The notes under the pieces are model-generated. The model had not been told where the DNA came from and did not search any database. It saw only the letters and a program-made list of their open reading frames with translations. Positions 1 to 16,500 of a stretch of DNA of 64,000 nucleotides are shown in pieces. Origin of the DNA: Epiperipatus broadwayi (Eukaryota > Onychophora > Udeonychophora > Euonychophora > Peripatidae). The DNA lies in contig JAQFVV010006354.1 in the NCBI GenBank assembly GCA_028023455.1, positions 2,367,615 through 2,431,614 of the forward strand, in the 5' to 3' direction. The position numbers and the translations under genes are program-made. Numbering within the stretch: the stretch's first letter is position 1; every line of letters begins with the position of its first letter.

Positions 1-402
1 CTGGCAAATCCCAAAACAAATGATTGGCCAAAACTAAACTGAGAAGAATAATTAGAGTTCTCATTGTGAGACAAGTAAATAATTAGAAAACAAGTTGTGT
101 CTGCCCAAGCATTTCAAAAAAGTGAATTATAAATAAACATATAAACCAAGTTTGACTATATGCTCTGATAAAAATTAAAGCCACATGTAAAGACAAAATA
201 AATCTAGCAAGCAAACATAAATGCTGAACTGGTCTTTTTATAAGTTAGTTTATCAGAGAGTGCATATAAGCAAAAAATATTAAAACATTAAATGCTTTAG
301 AAGAAAGGTTTCTTTCACTATAATTTATAAAAGGGAATTAATATTATATTCCTGCTGGTGGCTTATAAAAGAACAACAATCCTAGTTTCCTGCTTCTTGC
401 AG
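1..402. other. AT-rich noncoding flank ending in a splice-acceptor-like tract
   Basis: No coding trace is visible. The last 25 bases (about 378-402) form a pyrimidine-rich tract ending in TGCTTCTTGCAG, which has the shape of a 3' splice site directly before the open segment at 403. Confidence 0.3.
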
Positions 403-486
403 ATAATCGATGAAATGGTACCAACAGACATTTTTTGCTTCAGAATAATGCTTCGAGACAAGAATGTCATATTGCCAGCAGGATAG
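403..486 (+). CDS. Candidate terminal exon of an unidentified host gene (partial)
   Basis: Directly after the acceptor-like TTCTTGCAG, one frame stays open for 27 codons and stops at TAG (484-486). It starts I-I-D-E-M-V-P-T-D-I-F and ends D-K-N-V-I-L-P-A-G. The other two frames stop within four codons. Base composition is clearly less AT-rich than the flanks, and the peptide mixes acidic, basic and hydrophobic residues as a folded domain would. Poly(A)-signal hexamers follow about 100 bases later. I do not recognise the protein family. No upstream exon is visible, so the rest of the gene would lie left of the window. A chance open segment remains possible because it is only 84 bases long. It is not part of any repeat I can identify. 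Confidence 0.35.
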   Translation: MIDEMVPTDIFCFRIMLRDKNVILPAG

Positions 487-583
487 CCTCTGATATACCA
501 CCTTTAAAGCAATTTGGGCTTAATTTACATGCAAGACAAATGAAAAATATGATTATGATCTTACATAATCTAGAAAATAAAAA

Positions 584-621
584 AATAAAGCTCTAACTAC
601 AGAAAAAAACAGAACAATAAA
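584..621 (+). terminator. Candidate polyadenylation signals
   Basis: AATAAA occurs at 584-589 and again at 616-621, about 100-130 bases after the stop codon of the candidate terminal exon. In DNA this AT-rich the hexamer is common by chance, so the call depends on the exon being real. Confidence 0.2.
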
Positions 622-3600
622 CACGATAATCCTCCAGCCAAAAGATTTTGCAGTTTGCAAAAAGTGCAAACACAGTAATTTAAATCAATAAGTGGGTAAT
701 AAATAAATACAGGTGAACCAAATTAAAATTACATGAGACCGCTAAAGCATTTATAAAATTCTAGGCTTATAATTAGAAATATATTAAGCATATATATAAA
801 TACAAACTCAATAAACACTCTCCAATAAATGAAATTGAAGGCAAACTTGGAGTCTTAAAACTAAGATTCTAAGATACATTACAAAATACAATGAAAGTCA
901 AATACACTTAGTAAACAAGAGATTAAATATTTATTAAGGCAACATAATTACTTTAGTTTCAGTGTAGATTTAACTAAAATAATTTACCCTGGGAAGAATA
1001 AAATAAAAATATTTACCTTACCATAATCAAAAGTTCACATATTTTCAAGGAGTGTGCACTTTTATTTAAGTTCATATTTTAAGAGTTTTAAAAGTGGCAA
1101 GTGACGAGGCATAGGGAATCCAGTTTATCTTAGACTTTTACAGTATAACTGAAGGACATCTGGAAGGTGTGAGTTCATCAGTTGATTAAATTGTTGGTTA
1201 TAAACTTACATTAGTATATTTTGACATCTTGGATAAAGCAAAATTGTTTTAACAACTGCAAATTTTCCTCTTAAAAAATTAAATGTCTGAACTGCTAAAA
1301 AATATGGTAAAAATGTTGATTGAGTCACTTGGATTAGTTTGTTGCAGCCTATAATAAAAACTATTGTCCCAAAATTTGCAGATTTATTTATATCATGGTA
1401 CATTTCCCATGAAAATGTTTCTTGTTGTGGAATTCTACACCTTAGGGCAGGGAAAATCTCAATTTCCTGCTCAAGCTAATGAAGAATTCTAACCTGGGAT
1501 TATTTTAAACAAAAACTACAACACAAAATTAAATCTCTGCTTTTAGAATGAATTTAGAAATGATTAAAATAAAAGAAATGGGAATGTAATTACAAGGTTG
1601 CTTGTTTTTAATCAGACTGATTAAAAACAGGCGGTGAAAGAAAACTATTTTAAAATCAATTATATAAAAATAATTAAAATGCCCTATTTTAAATATAAAT
1701 GAGTATGTGGTAAATACACATACTCAAATAAACATTTTTTTAAAAAATAGCTTTATGGTTTCAATTTAATAAAACAAAAAGTTAGTTCTACTTTTGGAAA
1801 CAATCTTTGAAATGGCTACTATCTGGTTCAATATATGATGTGATGTTGATGTTTTGTTAGTAAAGTATTGATTTATTATATTGGTAGGAGTCATTTTTTT
1901 TGTATTTTGTTCACAGATTATTAGGAAGTGAAATAATCTTTTCTTATTGGACAGTTTAAATTAATATCTTTATATTCAAATTTATTTATTGATTTTAAAG
2001 TATATTGTAAGAAGTTTGCAAAAGTATAGGGAAGTTTATATAGTCATTTAAAAAAAAAATAGTGAATTGAAAATAGATTAAAATGAGATTAAAACGATAA
2101 TTAAATGTCAAATTTTATTAGTCTGAAATAGGAATAGTATATGATTTAGTAATTATGTGAATACAATCAATCAAATAAGGTAGAAAATAAATAGTTAAAT
2201 CAAGAAAAGTATCATAGATTTTTTTTTTATATTTTAATAGAGAAATTTTATGAAGATGTGTAATTTATATGTGAAGTTTGCTTTGCAAAACTGTTGAACA
2301 ACTTTAAATATTATTTTTAAAAAACCTATATGTTTTGCATATTTTAATAAATGGTATATTATAATATAACTAAATAGGAATGAAATAAATAATTATATTT
2401 GATAAATACTATTCAATATTAATGAATTACGTTGCACATACATTTAGTTAATATTAAATTAATACTTATTAGGAGATAGAATATATGATAACTATATTAT
2501 AGTGGAATATATCTATAGTAAAGTTAGCTGGAATAAACATTTTTAGTCGTTATTATTTTTTTTTTTAACGTTTTCATAAATGAGGTATATTATCGACGAA
2601 AACACACCTGCAGTGATATTTAATAGTAAATGATGTTTTAAAATATGATGGAGGTTCTTAAATATTATTAATTATTATTTTACAAACTTTTAAGAAATTT
2701 CTAAAATATTTAAGTAATTTGGGTAATGAAAATTATAATAATGTAAGATTGTTTTTTTTTTTTTATTTATTTTATTTTTTCCTCTTGGGATGTAAACAGT
2801 GTATATAATTTGTTTATTAAAGTTAATGTAATAAAATTTGTTAAACTTGTTTATAAAATTATGTGTCAAATCAATTCTGTTATACCACAACATATGACAA
2901 CAGATAATTTGAATTAAAACATAATATTTGCACAGTATGAATAAAATTATTTAAGAAGTAATATATGCTCTTAATATGATTGACATTAGCATATTATTAT
3001 TATAACGGTCATAAGATAATTGTAATATATTACACAAGATTGTAATATTATCCATTGCCACATATTATTAAATTAGAAGATTCTACCACATTATTTTTAT
3101 TTAAAATACTACATAAAAATTAAAAGTCATGTATATTATTGACTTCTTGTTATTAATGATGATTACTATAATAAGAGAAAATAGATAAGATTAAGTTGTA
3201 CATTGAGGAACATTAGTATTATTTGTTTATTATTATTGTTATAAGTTATGTGTAGTTAAGATAGATATTAAATCCCTTATCATGCTTAACTACAGGAAAC
3301 TTAATTACCTAGAATTAATTCATAAGAACCTCAGATTATTTTCGTTAGACTATTTTGAGATAAGATATTAAAATTTATTTATTAATATTACTTTAATAAA
3401 TTAATTAATGTTAAATACATAGGAATGCTATAGGTTTATTAGTTGAGATAATGAAAGAGGGAATAGTGTTCTTGTGCCATAGAGGTAGAATTCTATGGGA
3501 TATTGGCTCAATTTAATTTGTATTGCCACTTGTAAGCTCACTTCATAGTCTCATGAATTAGTAAATATTTTTTTATTAGTTTATAAAGTTGAACCATATT

Positions 3601-3722
3601 ATTATCTTGTTAATTAGAACTAGTTTGATAAGATACAGTATTGTAAAATATCGTTATTAGTAATTTATATACATTTTAGCTGAGCATAACCATTTATCTG
3701 AGCTAGTCGTATTTTATTATAC
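622..3722. other. AT-rich noncoding stretch
   Basis: No domain-like open frame, RNA gene or long repeat is recognisable on either strand. Short homopolymer A/T runs are frequent. Small open frames here (for example 1206-1403 and 2690-2893, minus) are low-complexity and have no recognisable motif. Confidence 0.5.
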
Positions 3723-3750
3723 TATATATATATATACACACACACACAAA
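3723..3750. repeat. (TA)n/(CA)n microsatellite
   Basis: Short alternating TA run followed by a CA run, immediately left of the palindrome at 3746-3847. Confidence 0.9.
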
Positions 3751-3847
3751 TATTATAGACAACTACATTTGAATTAATAAATGATAAATTTATTTGCAAA
3801 TAAATTTATCATTTATTAATTCAAATGTAGTTGTCTATAATATTTGT
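3746..3847. repeat. Perfect 102-bp palindrome
   Basis: The segment is its own reverse complement around a centre at 3796/3797 (TATTTGCAAATA), with no loop. Each arm carries ATTATAGACAACTACATTTG. The same arm sequence recurs at about 23078-23103 and, inverted, at 24161-24182, at the outer ends of a larger fold-back. It therefore belongs to a repeat family, here reduced to two terminal pieces head to head. Confidence 0.9.
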
Positions 3848-3899
3848 TTATATTTTTATATTAAAGTATTTTATGAAGGCAACATAATGGATTTTAATT

Positions 3900-5374
3900 C
3901 CATCATCATTATCAACCAGTATCAATCCCCTGCAGGATGACAGTCTCTCCAGGTTTAATCCATCTTCTCCGATCTTTACCTTCTTTCTCCACAACACCCC
4001 TGCACATTTTCTTATTTCATCCATCCATCTCACATGTGGTCTCTTTCTGGGTCTTTTACAATCTCTTGGAATCCAGTTTAAAATTTCAATTGTCCATCTA
4101 TTATCATCTCTTCTAGCAATATGACCAGCCCAACTCCACTTCAATCTTTTAATTTTTTCAATGAGGTCAGTAACACCTGTTTGTTCTCTTACCAATACAT
4201 TGCGTTTTCAATCTCTTCTTATTACTCCCAACATACATCTCTCCATACTTCTTTGAGTGGTCTGAAGTCTCTGTATTGCTCTTCTATTGAGTGTCCAAGT
4301 CTCAGATCCATAAGTAAGAACTGGTAAAACACATTTGTTAAAAACCTTCCTTTTCAAACACATAGGCATATTTCCTTTTAGTATCAAGTTATTTCTACCA
4401 AAAGCACTCTAACCAAGTTTAATTCTATGATTAATTTTCTACATTATGTTTCCATCTGTATTAATAATCTGACCAAGGTATTTGTAACTATTAACTTCTT
4501 CTAATTCATTCATAATCAATCTTTATTTTCATATATTGAACAAATCGATTAAACATTACTTTAGTCCTTTTAACATTTATCTTTAGTTCTATTTTCCTAC
4601 TTTCATCTGATAACTCCTGCAACATTTCCTACAGCTCTGAAGCATTACTTGCAAAAACAACTACATCATCTGCGAAATCTAAATGACTTAAATAATCTCC
4701 ATTTACTTTCACTCCTTTTGTTTCCCATTTTAATCCACAAAATACTTCTTGCAGCACTGCTGTAAAAAGTTTTGGAGATATGGAGTCACCTTGTCTTACA
4801 CCTTTCTCAATGTTGACTTTCCCAGTATCATTATGTAATCTAATTGTTGCTGTTGCATTTTTATAAATATTCTTTAAAATATGACAATATCCTGGATCTA
4901 TACCTTGATGAACCAATGCTTTAATCACTGAAGAAATGTTTATAGAATCAAATGCCTTTTCATAATCTACAAATCAAAAACATAATGACAACTCATATTC
5001 ATTTGTCCTTTCTATAACTTCTCTCAATACCTGAATATGATCTACTGTACTAAAACCACTTTTAAATCCAGCTTGTTCTCTTGGTTGGTGGAAATCCAAT
5101 GTTCTCTGTAGACAAGTTGTAATTATCTTGGTAAAAAATTTATATAAAACTGATAAAAGGCTGATAGGTCTGTAATTTCTAATATCTTCTTTATCACCTT
5201 TTTAAAATATTAATATTATTACTGCATTCTTCCAATCATCCGGTACATATTTATCATTTAGACATCTAGTATATAACTTTGCTAAATTTTTTTCTGTTTC
5301 TTCACCTATAATTCCATAATTACCTGGAGCCTTTCCTTTCTTCATACATTTAATTGCATTTCTCACTTCTTCAT

Positions 5375-5390
<16 letters not shown>
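3900..5390 (-). pseudogene. RTE reverse transcriptase and C-terminal region, broken
   Basis: Motifs in order: KGKAPGNYGIIGEE near 5310, the FVDYEKAFDSI block near 4960 (motif A, catalytic Asp kept), GVRQGDSISPKLF near 4790 (motif B), HLDFADDVVVFA near 4660 (motif C, both catalytic Asp kept), then the C-terminal WAGHIARRDDNRW block near 4120 and RKRPHVRWMDEIRK near 4020. Breaks: a frame change near 5205, a stop just before motif A near 4975, a stop after motif C near 4630, and further frame changes up to 4195. The catalytic residues are intact although the frame is not, which suggests moderately recent decay. Confidence 0.85.
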
Positions 5391-8269
<2,879 letters not shown>

Positions 8270-10697
8270 TTTTTTATTTATTTATAAATAATTTTATTGA
8301 AAAACCATATGTAATAATGATACAATTGTAAATCAAAAAAAATAGTTATCCATGTTAATTAGGCAACCAAATGTTCTGATATGGTCACTGGTGTTGTTTA
8401 ATCCAGCTTAATTAGGCTCCATGTGTTGTCAAATAAAAATCTGGATGAGATTATTCTGTCCTTATGGTGAAATTTTTTCAGCTTGGAAATGAATGTGACT
8501 TCAGGCTTTGGATGAGGAAAAGTAAACTTGTTGTGACATCTGGCCATCCAGATGGCATAAGTGAGAAAGGTTGAGAGTCTTGTGGTGACATAATCCCTGG
8601 ACAGAAAGCAGCATTTGATATTTAAGATTTTGTTAATAGAAATGTGGCAGTAGTGAGTAATGAAAGTTCTGATTTTGTTATATTCTGGGCAATCATTTAT
8701 CATATGATCAAATATTTCACAGGTTCTATGGCAGTTGTGACACATAGGATCAATATTCTTGAGGAATCTCCTGTAGTGCAGGAACCAGTTTGTCTGGAGT
8801 GACATCAGGTTGATTTTCACTAGAAAGTTCAGGAACCTTGGCTCCAGCTTGAGATGCCTGAAAAACCTTGTGACCACCTGATTGTTACCACCAAGGTAAA
8901 AAATGGTAAAGTTTTGTGTGGAAAATAGCAGGTTATGAGCATCCCAAATAGAGATTTTTTTGTCTGAATACTAGGGTAGAGTGGCCATTGTGAGCGAAAA
9001 TGTAGTCAAGTATCTGATTTAGCCAGCTTATATTTGAAGGTGGAGGTCTGTCTTATGGAACAACTGGTTGTTCTGCTACAATCTGGGGAAATTTCTTTTG
9101 GAGAATGTGGATCAGAGAGTGGCACTTTTGGTAATATATATATAAAAAGTTGTGTGCAATGACATCCCCTTATTTTTACTATGTAGCTGCATGCATTCAA
9201 TTTCTATGGCCACTGTTTTACCATTACACAAAAGCTGTGCACAGATTTGGTTGATTTTTGTGTTGAAAGTCTTTGTCATGTTAATTATGGGTAGATAGTA
9301 GCGAATCTTTGCCATTGCCTTGGTATTGAAGAGAGAGAAAGTTTCCCTTGCAGCGGTAAACAAACCTTGGCAAGGTTTTTAACTGTGTTGATGGTCACAT
9401 CAATGATGGAATTCTGTATTTGTATCAGCATGGCTTGCAGTGATTTGTATATGGGAAACCACAAAAAGTTTTGGGGGTCTTCTGAGAAAGGCAATGATAT
9501 CTTCTTGCCGGTGTTGATTTTCCAGCCGATGACTTGTTGAGGTTGAAGGAAAGTTTGGAGGATTCGGAAATTTTTTGGATTATTTGGATGAGGGGTTTTA
9601 GATATTTTTGGGAGGGTAAGGTGACAAGTACATCATCCATGTAGGCAAATGCTTTACAGAATTTCTTCAGCAGGGGTATATAGATTCCTGGAAGTTCTGC
9701 CTCAATCTATTTAAGAAGGGGGTTTAAGTAGAGTATAAATAGGAGACCGCTAAGTTGAGATCCTTGGGGTATGTCTCTTGAAGGAATAAAACCATTTGTA
9801 AAGAATCCATTCAGGGAAATGTGGACCAATCTGTTATTTAGTAGATTGTCCAATATCTGAATGATTTGAGTTGGAATGTCTAGTGTTGAGAGGCAATTGA
9901 GCAGGATGTTGACATCTACTGAATCGAATGCTTCAGAGATGTCTCGCTGAACGGCAATGGGTTTGTATAGCTTGGATCTGATATGATCACAGAGGATTTT
10001 TACCTTCCCGATTGCAGAAAGTGTGGATGAGTCCTTCTTTGCGAATTGCAACTGGGATATGTTGTCCAGAATAACATCTTGTATTTTCTTCTTGATCACC
10101 CCTTCAATGACCTTAAACAGAATTGGGGTAATGGAGATTGGTCTTATGCTAGATAGAGCAGATGGGTCATGGTTTTTCTTAAGGAAGGGGACCATCGCTA
10201 TGGGATAAAGTTTGGGGATATTTTTTTTGCTGTTTGCAATATGGTTAATTAGTTTTAATACAATGTTAGCTGTGAAATTCTCAAGCTGCATAAGTATGAA
10301 CTTTGGGATGCTGTGTAGTTCTGGATGGACATTGGATGGTAGGATGGCCAAGCAGTTTTTGATGTTTGATATTGTTATTCCATGTTCATTGTTCTTTGAT
10401 GTCTCATGCCACTGATTTGTGGGGTAGGGAACAGAGTTTGACAGGCATTTTTGAAATAAGACTCTATTTGGATGAGCATTTCATTGCCAGAGGTATGGCT
10501 ACCACCGATGAGGAGGGACAAAGGAGTTTTTGTTTCTTCCTTGCTCCAAGAGCCCAACTGAGATAGCCATGTGTCCAGCAGTGTTGGCCAGGTAAGTATA
10601 ACCTAGCATTCTTTGTTGCTATTATTTCAGCAATCGCAGCTTGTTTCTGCTTGTACTGTGTTTTAAGTAATAGGAGGTTGTCTATAATACCATCACC

Positions 10698-10699
<2 letters not shown>
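8270..10699 (-). mobile_element. Non-LTR retrotransposon, clade unassigned, 5'-truncated
   Basis: A minus-strand coding relic about 2.4 kb long with markedly higher GC than its surroundings, running from a (TA)n array at 10700 to an A/AATAAA-rich 3' end near 8270-8290. It holds a reverse transcriptase core and a C-terminal Cys/His knuckle. It differs from the RTE copies at 4-6 kb and 60-61 kb in every motif. No endonuclease is visible upstream, so the 5' part is missing. Because the family carries a CCHC knuckle at its end and no RTE-type block, R2/R4-like or L2-like clades are both possible. Confidence 0.8.
8398..10699 (-). pseudogene. Reverse transcriptase with C-terminal CCHC knuckle, multiply frameshifted
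   Basis: From N to C: an upstream segment (about 10375-10690) with YLSWALGARKKQK; finger motif SSIRPISITPILFKVIEG near 10140; motif A QRDISEAFDSVDVN near 9930 (both Asp kept); motif B DIPQGSQLSGLLF near 9760; motif C AFAYMDDVLVTLPS near 9640 (YMDD kept); then a thumb region with FNLNKSSAGK near 9530; and the C-terminal knuckle CHNCHRTCEIFDHMINDC near 8700. The protein ends near 8398. Stops and frame changes occur at about 10350-10375, 9707, 9425, 9285, 9112 and 8880. The knuckle spacing (C-x2-C-x8-H-x4-C) is common at the ends of several LINE clades. No restriction-like endonuclease signature follows it. Confidence 0.8.

Positions 10700-10786
<87 letters not shown>
10700..10786. repeat. (TA)n microsatellite
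   Basis: Pure TA array sitting exactly at the truncated 5' side of the minus-strand non-LTR element. Confidence 0.98.
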
Positions 10787-10789
<3 letters not shown>

Positions 10790-11151
10790 GTATTAAATTT
10801 AAAATATTATACCCCCCTCCATTTTTTAAATACATAAAACACATATATTCTTTGACAAAAATTAAAACTAAAATAATTGTCTATAATAAATCAACATTTT
10901 TTTTTTTAAATTTAAAATAACTTTCACTTAAATGCAAATAAATGATTTTAACATTAATAACTCTCTAAAAAAGATAAACAGTTTAAAATGAAAAAAAGAA
11001 CAACTTTACACCCTAAACATAAAATAGTGACAGCAAATTTCTATTTTATAAAGTGATAATTTAGACTACAATTATATATAATTAAAATGAATTATTTTTT
11101 TCTTTAAAGATCTGTATTATTATTGTTTTTTTTTTAAAATTCACAGTATGA
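10787..11151. other. AT-rich noncoding stretch
   Basis: Nothing recognisable. Confidence 0.5.
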
Positions 11152-11286
11152 ACTAACTATGAGTAATCAAGCATTGGTGGTCGAGAGGTCAGCGACCGCT
11201 GCTTTACAAGCAGTTGTCCCGTGTAAGTGGGTTTGCTTCCCGGCTGTTGCTATGACACATGAGAAAAAAAAAACTAACTATGAGTA
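11152..11286. repeat. 14-bp target-site duplication flanking the SINE
   Basis: ACTAACTATGAGTA at 11152-11165 and 11273-11286, identical. This fixes both SINE boundaries. Confidence 0.9.
11166..11272 (+). mobile_element. Short tRNA-derived SINE with target-site duplication
   Basis: A compact non-AT-rich island: tRNA-like head GGTGGTCGAGAGGTCAGCG (box A-like, as in class II Ser/Leu tRNAs), an anticodon-arm-like CTGCTTTACAAGCAG, box-B-like GTGGGTTTGCTTCCC, then GCTATGACACATGAG and a poly(A) tail. The 14-bp sequence ACTAACTATGAGTA lies immediately before (11152-11165) and after (11273-11286), a perfect target duplication. A related copy lies at 13504-13602. The head ends without a CCA-type acceptor stem, so this is not a functional tRNA gene. 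Insertion by a LINE's target-primed reverse transcription is the known route for such elements. Confidence 0.85.
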
Positions 11287-13030
<1,744 letters not shown>

Positions 13031-13503
13031 ATGGAATTGTATTTCTATTCAGTTATAACCCACTTTATATCCTTAATCTGACTTAATTCATTAAATAAAT
13101 TGATTAATAAATCTTGTTTTCCACAAATAAAAACAAGATGCAGTCACATAATTGAATAAGTGGATCTTATAACACTGCATGCTTTCAGTGATGCAGTCTT
13201 GGATTTTTATATATGTAAATTTATATAATAAATAATAATGTTGCTATGTAGCCCTTATTATAGAGTTCAAATTAAATGTTAGCTATTATATATGCTGTGT
13301 TTTTCCAGATATCATTTGATAATACTAGAGAATAATTTAATTAAATGTAAATATAATTTTCCAAATTATTATATTCACATATTCTTGTTGTAAATTAATA
13401 GTATATTATTTTTTCTTAACTAATTAATTAATTAATTAAATAAAAATAATATATTATAAACATATTTTGCATTTTGTATGTTTAAAAAATAATAATATAT
13501 TGT
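13031..13503. other. AT-rich noncoding stretch
   Basis: No recognisable feature. Confidence 0.45.
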
Positions 13504-13602
13504 CTTGCATTGTTAGCCGAGATGTATCGCAGCTGCCATGCAAGCAAGTAGTTGGTTGCAGACGGTTGTGGGTTCACATCCCAGCTGATGCTATGACACA
13601 TG
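13504..13602 (+). mobile_element. Short tRNA-derived SINE, second copy
   Basis: Same family as 11166-11272: tRNA-like head TTAGCCGAGATGTATCGCAG, anticodon-arm-like CTGCCATGCAAGCA, clear box B GTGGGTTCACATCCC, then AGCTGATGCTATGACACATGG and an A-rich tail. The flanks are AATAATAATA-rich on both sides, so a target duplication is plausible but cannot be delimited. Confidence 0.75.
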
Positions 13603-13619
13603 GAAAAAAATAATAATAA

Positions 13620-15137
13620 TAAATATATATCTTTTTTCTATGCTCTTTAAGAAATTGTGATTATATGATTTATTATTACTATTATTACTGTTATTATTAT
13701 GTTGATGGCAGTTTGAGAAAAAAAAACAATGAGTGTGAAATTCCAAACATTTTTCAAATGAAGTATCCTTTTTTTCATTGTTCTTATATATTTCTTGTTA
13801 CATCAAGTTATCTGGTATTACCTTGCTTGAGTATTAGATCCTATCACCTCTATTTTTGTTCTTATTAATTATAAAATAAACTTTGATGCTAAAATCCCAA
13901 TCTTTTTGCATTTATACAAAATGAAAATTTCAGATTTGTCAAGTGGAATTTTAATGATATTCCCTTTGAGAATAATAAATAGATTTTAACATGACTTTTT
14001 TTAACAATTCAATTATGTCATTCATACAAATATTAAAAAAAAATGTTAGTATTTGTGTACATTTTTGAATACCACAATTATCTTAGAAATCATAACATTT
14101 TGCTAATGTTATGAACATTATATATTAACATTATAAAAAATAATTTTGTAGTTATCAATATATAATTTTTCTATATTAGCTCTTTTTCTGTAATTACTAA
14201 CAAATTCAATCTTTTTTATTTTGAAAGTGTTTTATAATCTTTTATATTTTTGATAATTTTTTTTAATATTTAAATGTTATATAGTATGTTTAATAATTTG
14301 ATTTTTGTACTTTCACTCAATTTAATATTGGATACTGACAATCAAATGCATTTTGTTATATCATGTTTATTTGGTTAGTAAAAAGAAGTTCAATATTTGA
14401 AGTGAATATTGAAGCATAACTGTTTCAGAAAAGATTTGCTTAAATTGTAGCTAATTAATACTTTGTTAGTAGGCAGTAATGTGGACATTTCGGAACAATT
14501 ATGAAAAAGAATATGATGATTAATTAGTCAATTCTCCAGTAATATGTTCTACTATTATGTTAAGAATAGTATATTTTGCAGAATAATTTGAGACAATAAA
14601 AAATAAAAATTGACAATATGTCTGGACTAGATAATGTTGGACATGAGAAAAGGTTATAATATTAGAAATATGCATACTATGAAATGGGTAAATTACAAAA
14701 TATTCTAATGCAAACAAGTTAATGGTTTGCTTTTGAGTAACATTGTAGTAAACTGAAAATAATGATAGCTTATAAATTGATTAAATTTATAATTTCTACA
14801 AATATATCAAATAAATGTTTACAATACTAAAAGTTTTAAGAAAAATACACCATGATTAAATATGACTAACAGTACACATATGTAAATCACACAGTGTGAT
14901 TTCTGTTATGAGATTTTATGACTGTATTCAGTCATATTTTTTCCCAAAAAATTAAAATGCTTACTTTCTAATTAGTTTGTATAAAACTGAAAGTTTTAAG
15001 TTTGGGAATCATTTATAACTATATATTATAATGTAGAATTCCCTTTTTTTACATGTAAAAGTTTCAATTACGAGAATAAGTACAAAAGTTCCCAAGCATG
15101 TGATAACTCTTTAAGATGCACATACACAAACACACAC
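13620..15137. other. AT-rich noncoding stretch
   Basis: No coding, RNA or repeat family recognised. A poly-Tyr frame near 13665 comes from short TTA repeats. Confidence 0.45.
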
Positions 15138-15138
15138 A

Positions 15139-15163
15139 TTTATATATATATATATATATATAT

Positions 15164-15211
<48 letters not shown>
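15139..15211. repeat. Interrupted (TA)n microsatellite
   Basis: Two TA tracts separated by a short CATA interruption, just beyond the 3' tail of the non-LTR element below. Confidence 0.95.
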
Positions 15212-15212
<1 letters not shown>

Positions 15213-16500
15213 CATACGCCTGATGTGATGTGATGTGATGTATTATGGCTTCTCCTTAAATGAAGTCAAGAATATCTCAGCAATTATGCCCAGATAACCC
15301 TGTTAGCCACTTTCTTTTACATTCCCCACTCTAAATTTACCCATAATCTGCTCTATCCCATTTCCACAACATAATTTTTGTCAACTCTATAACATTTATA
15401 TCTAAATCCCCCTTATCTTTTCCCAAACCCAGCATAAAAACCAATAATTCACTTTCTGTATAATCACTCTTTTCATATTTATTTTTCCACAACTTCATTA
15501 TATGTACCCTTTCTGTTTTCAAGCATTTACATTCAATTAACAAATGCCTAATATTTTCAATTCCTTCCTTACATAATTTACAAAATAAATCACCCATATT
15601 TTTCCATTTACATGTATATTCTTTTGTAGCTAAAGATCCCGTTCGAGCCTTAAACAATAAACTACTTTCCTTACTATTATCATATATTAACTCACACCTA
15701 ATATTCTGTTTATTTCTATATATATTTAAACTCTTTTTACTCTCCATACTATTTCTCCATTTCTCTAACTCCCTAGTCTTTATTAATAAATTTATTCTTT
15801 TATCCCATTCCTTACTACTATAACACTCAATAATCCTCTTAACACAATCATCCCATCTTTTGTACAAATATACTGATATAAATTCTTTATCCAAATCTTT
15901 TGCATACCACATTATCTTTCTCACCCATCTTGTTACCTGCCCTTTACTCATAACCCAATTAAATACTATTTTAGCTATTCTTTTATTATCCATAAACTGC
16001 AATCTACCAAACATTTTCATTTTACTTTTTGCATCTCTCATATGAAAACTTGACCATCCCATTTCTCCTTGAATTGCTCCCTTGCTGTCCATACTTCTGC
16101 ATCCAATGCATGTCTTTCTACTTCCCTTTGAGCTTTTTCTAAATAATCTAATATCTTTTTACTAACATATAATGCATCGTTACCATATGTTAACCCTGCT
16201 ACTGCAACTCCTTTCCATATAATTCTAGCTACATCATATTTATTATATGAAAATACTGTTAATTTCTTTATCAATCCCTTTTTTTTCTTTGCTTCATTTA
16301 TCAATTTTTTCTTCCATTCATCCAAATAATTTTTCTGATTACTTAAAATAATTCCCAAATAACTATATCTATTCACCACACTTAACTTAATATCTCCCAA
16401 TAAAAATTCTACATCTTCTCTTTCCTCAGTATTAACCATCATTATATTTGATTTTTCTTCACTACATTTAATCCCCATCTCTTTACCCACCCTTGCATGC
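15212..16500 (-). mobile_element. Non-LTR retrotransposon, third family, 5'-truncated
   Basis: The 3' tail on the minus strand is a pentanucleotide repeat (ACATC)n, visible as GATGTGATGTGATG at 15222-15241. A second copy with the same tail and 3' UTR lies at 32176-32585. The 5' break falls near 16500, inside the RT thumb and directly against a fold-back repeat end. Only the C-terminal third of the protein is present. Microsatellite-like 3' tails of this kind occur in I/L2-like clades. The clade is unassigned. Confidence 0.8.
15337..16500 (-). pseudogene. C-terminal part of a non-LTR ORF2 (RT thumb plus CCHC knuckle)
   Basis: Two overlapping frames. The first (16038-16500) has SEEKSNIMMVN and NRYSYLGIILS, the classic post-catalytic 'K..ym...YLG..l' block of LINE RTs, then ARIIWKGVAVAGLTYG. 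A frameshift near 16040-16090 leads into the second (15337-16092), which carries LLFKARTGSLAT and the knuckle LCKEGIENIRHLLIECKC near 15560 (C-x8-H-x5-C, preceded by a further Cys). It ends WKWDRADYG. All catalytic RT motifs are upstream of the truncation. The apparent start of the first frame (MINRWSFTKIS) is translated from the fold-back repeat end and not from this element. Confidence 0.8.

Noticed and set aside
11166-11272. A functional tRNA gene
   Set aside because: Head resembles a class II tRNA, but there is no acceptor-stem pairing or terminator. A poly(A) tail and a target duplication show that it is a SINE.
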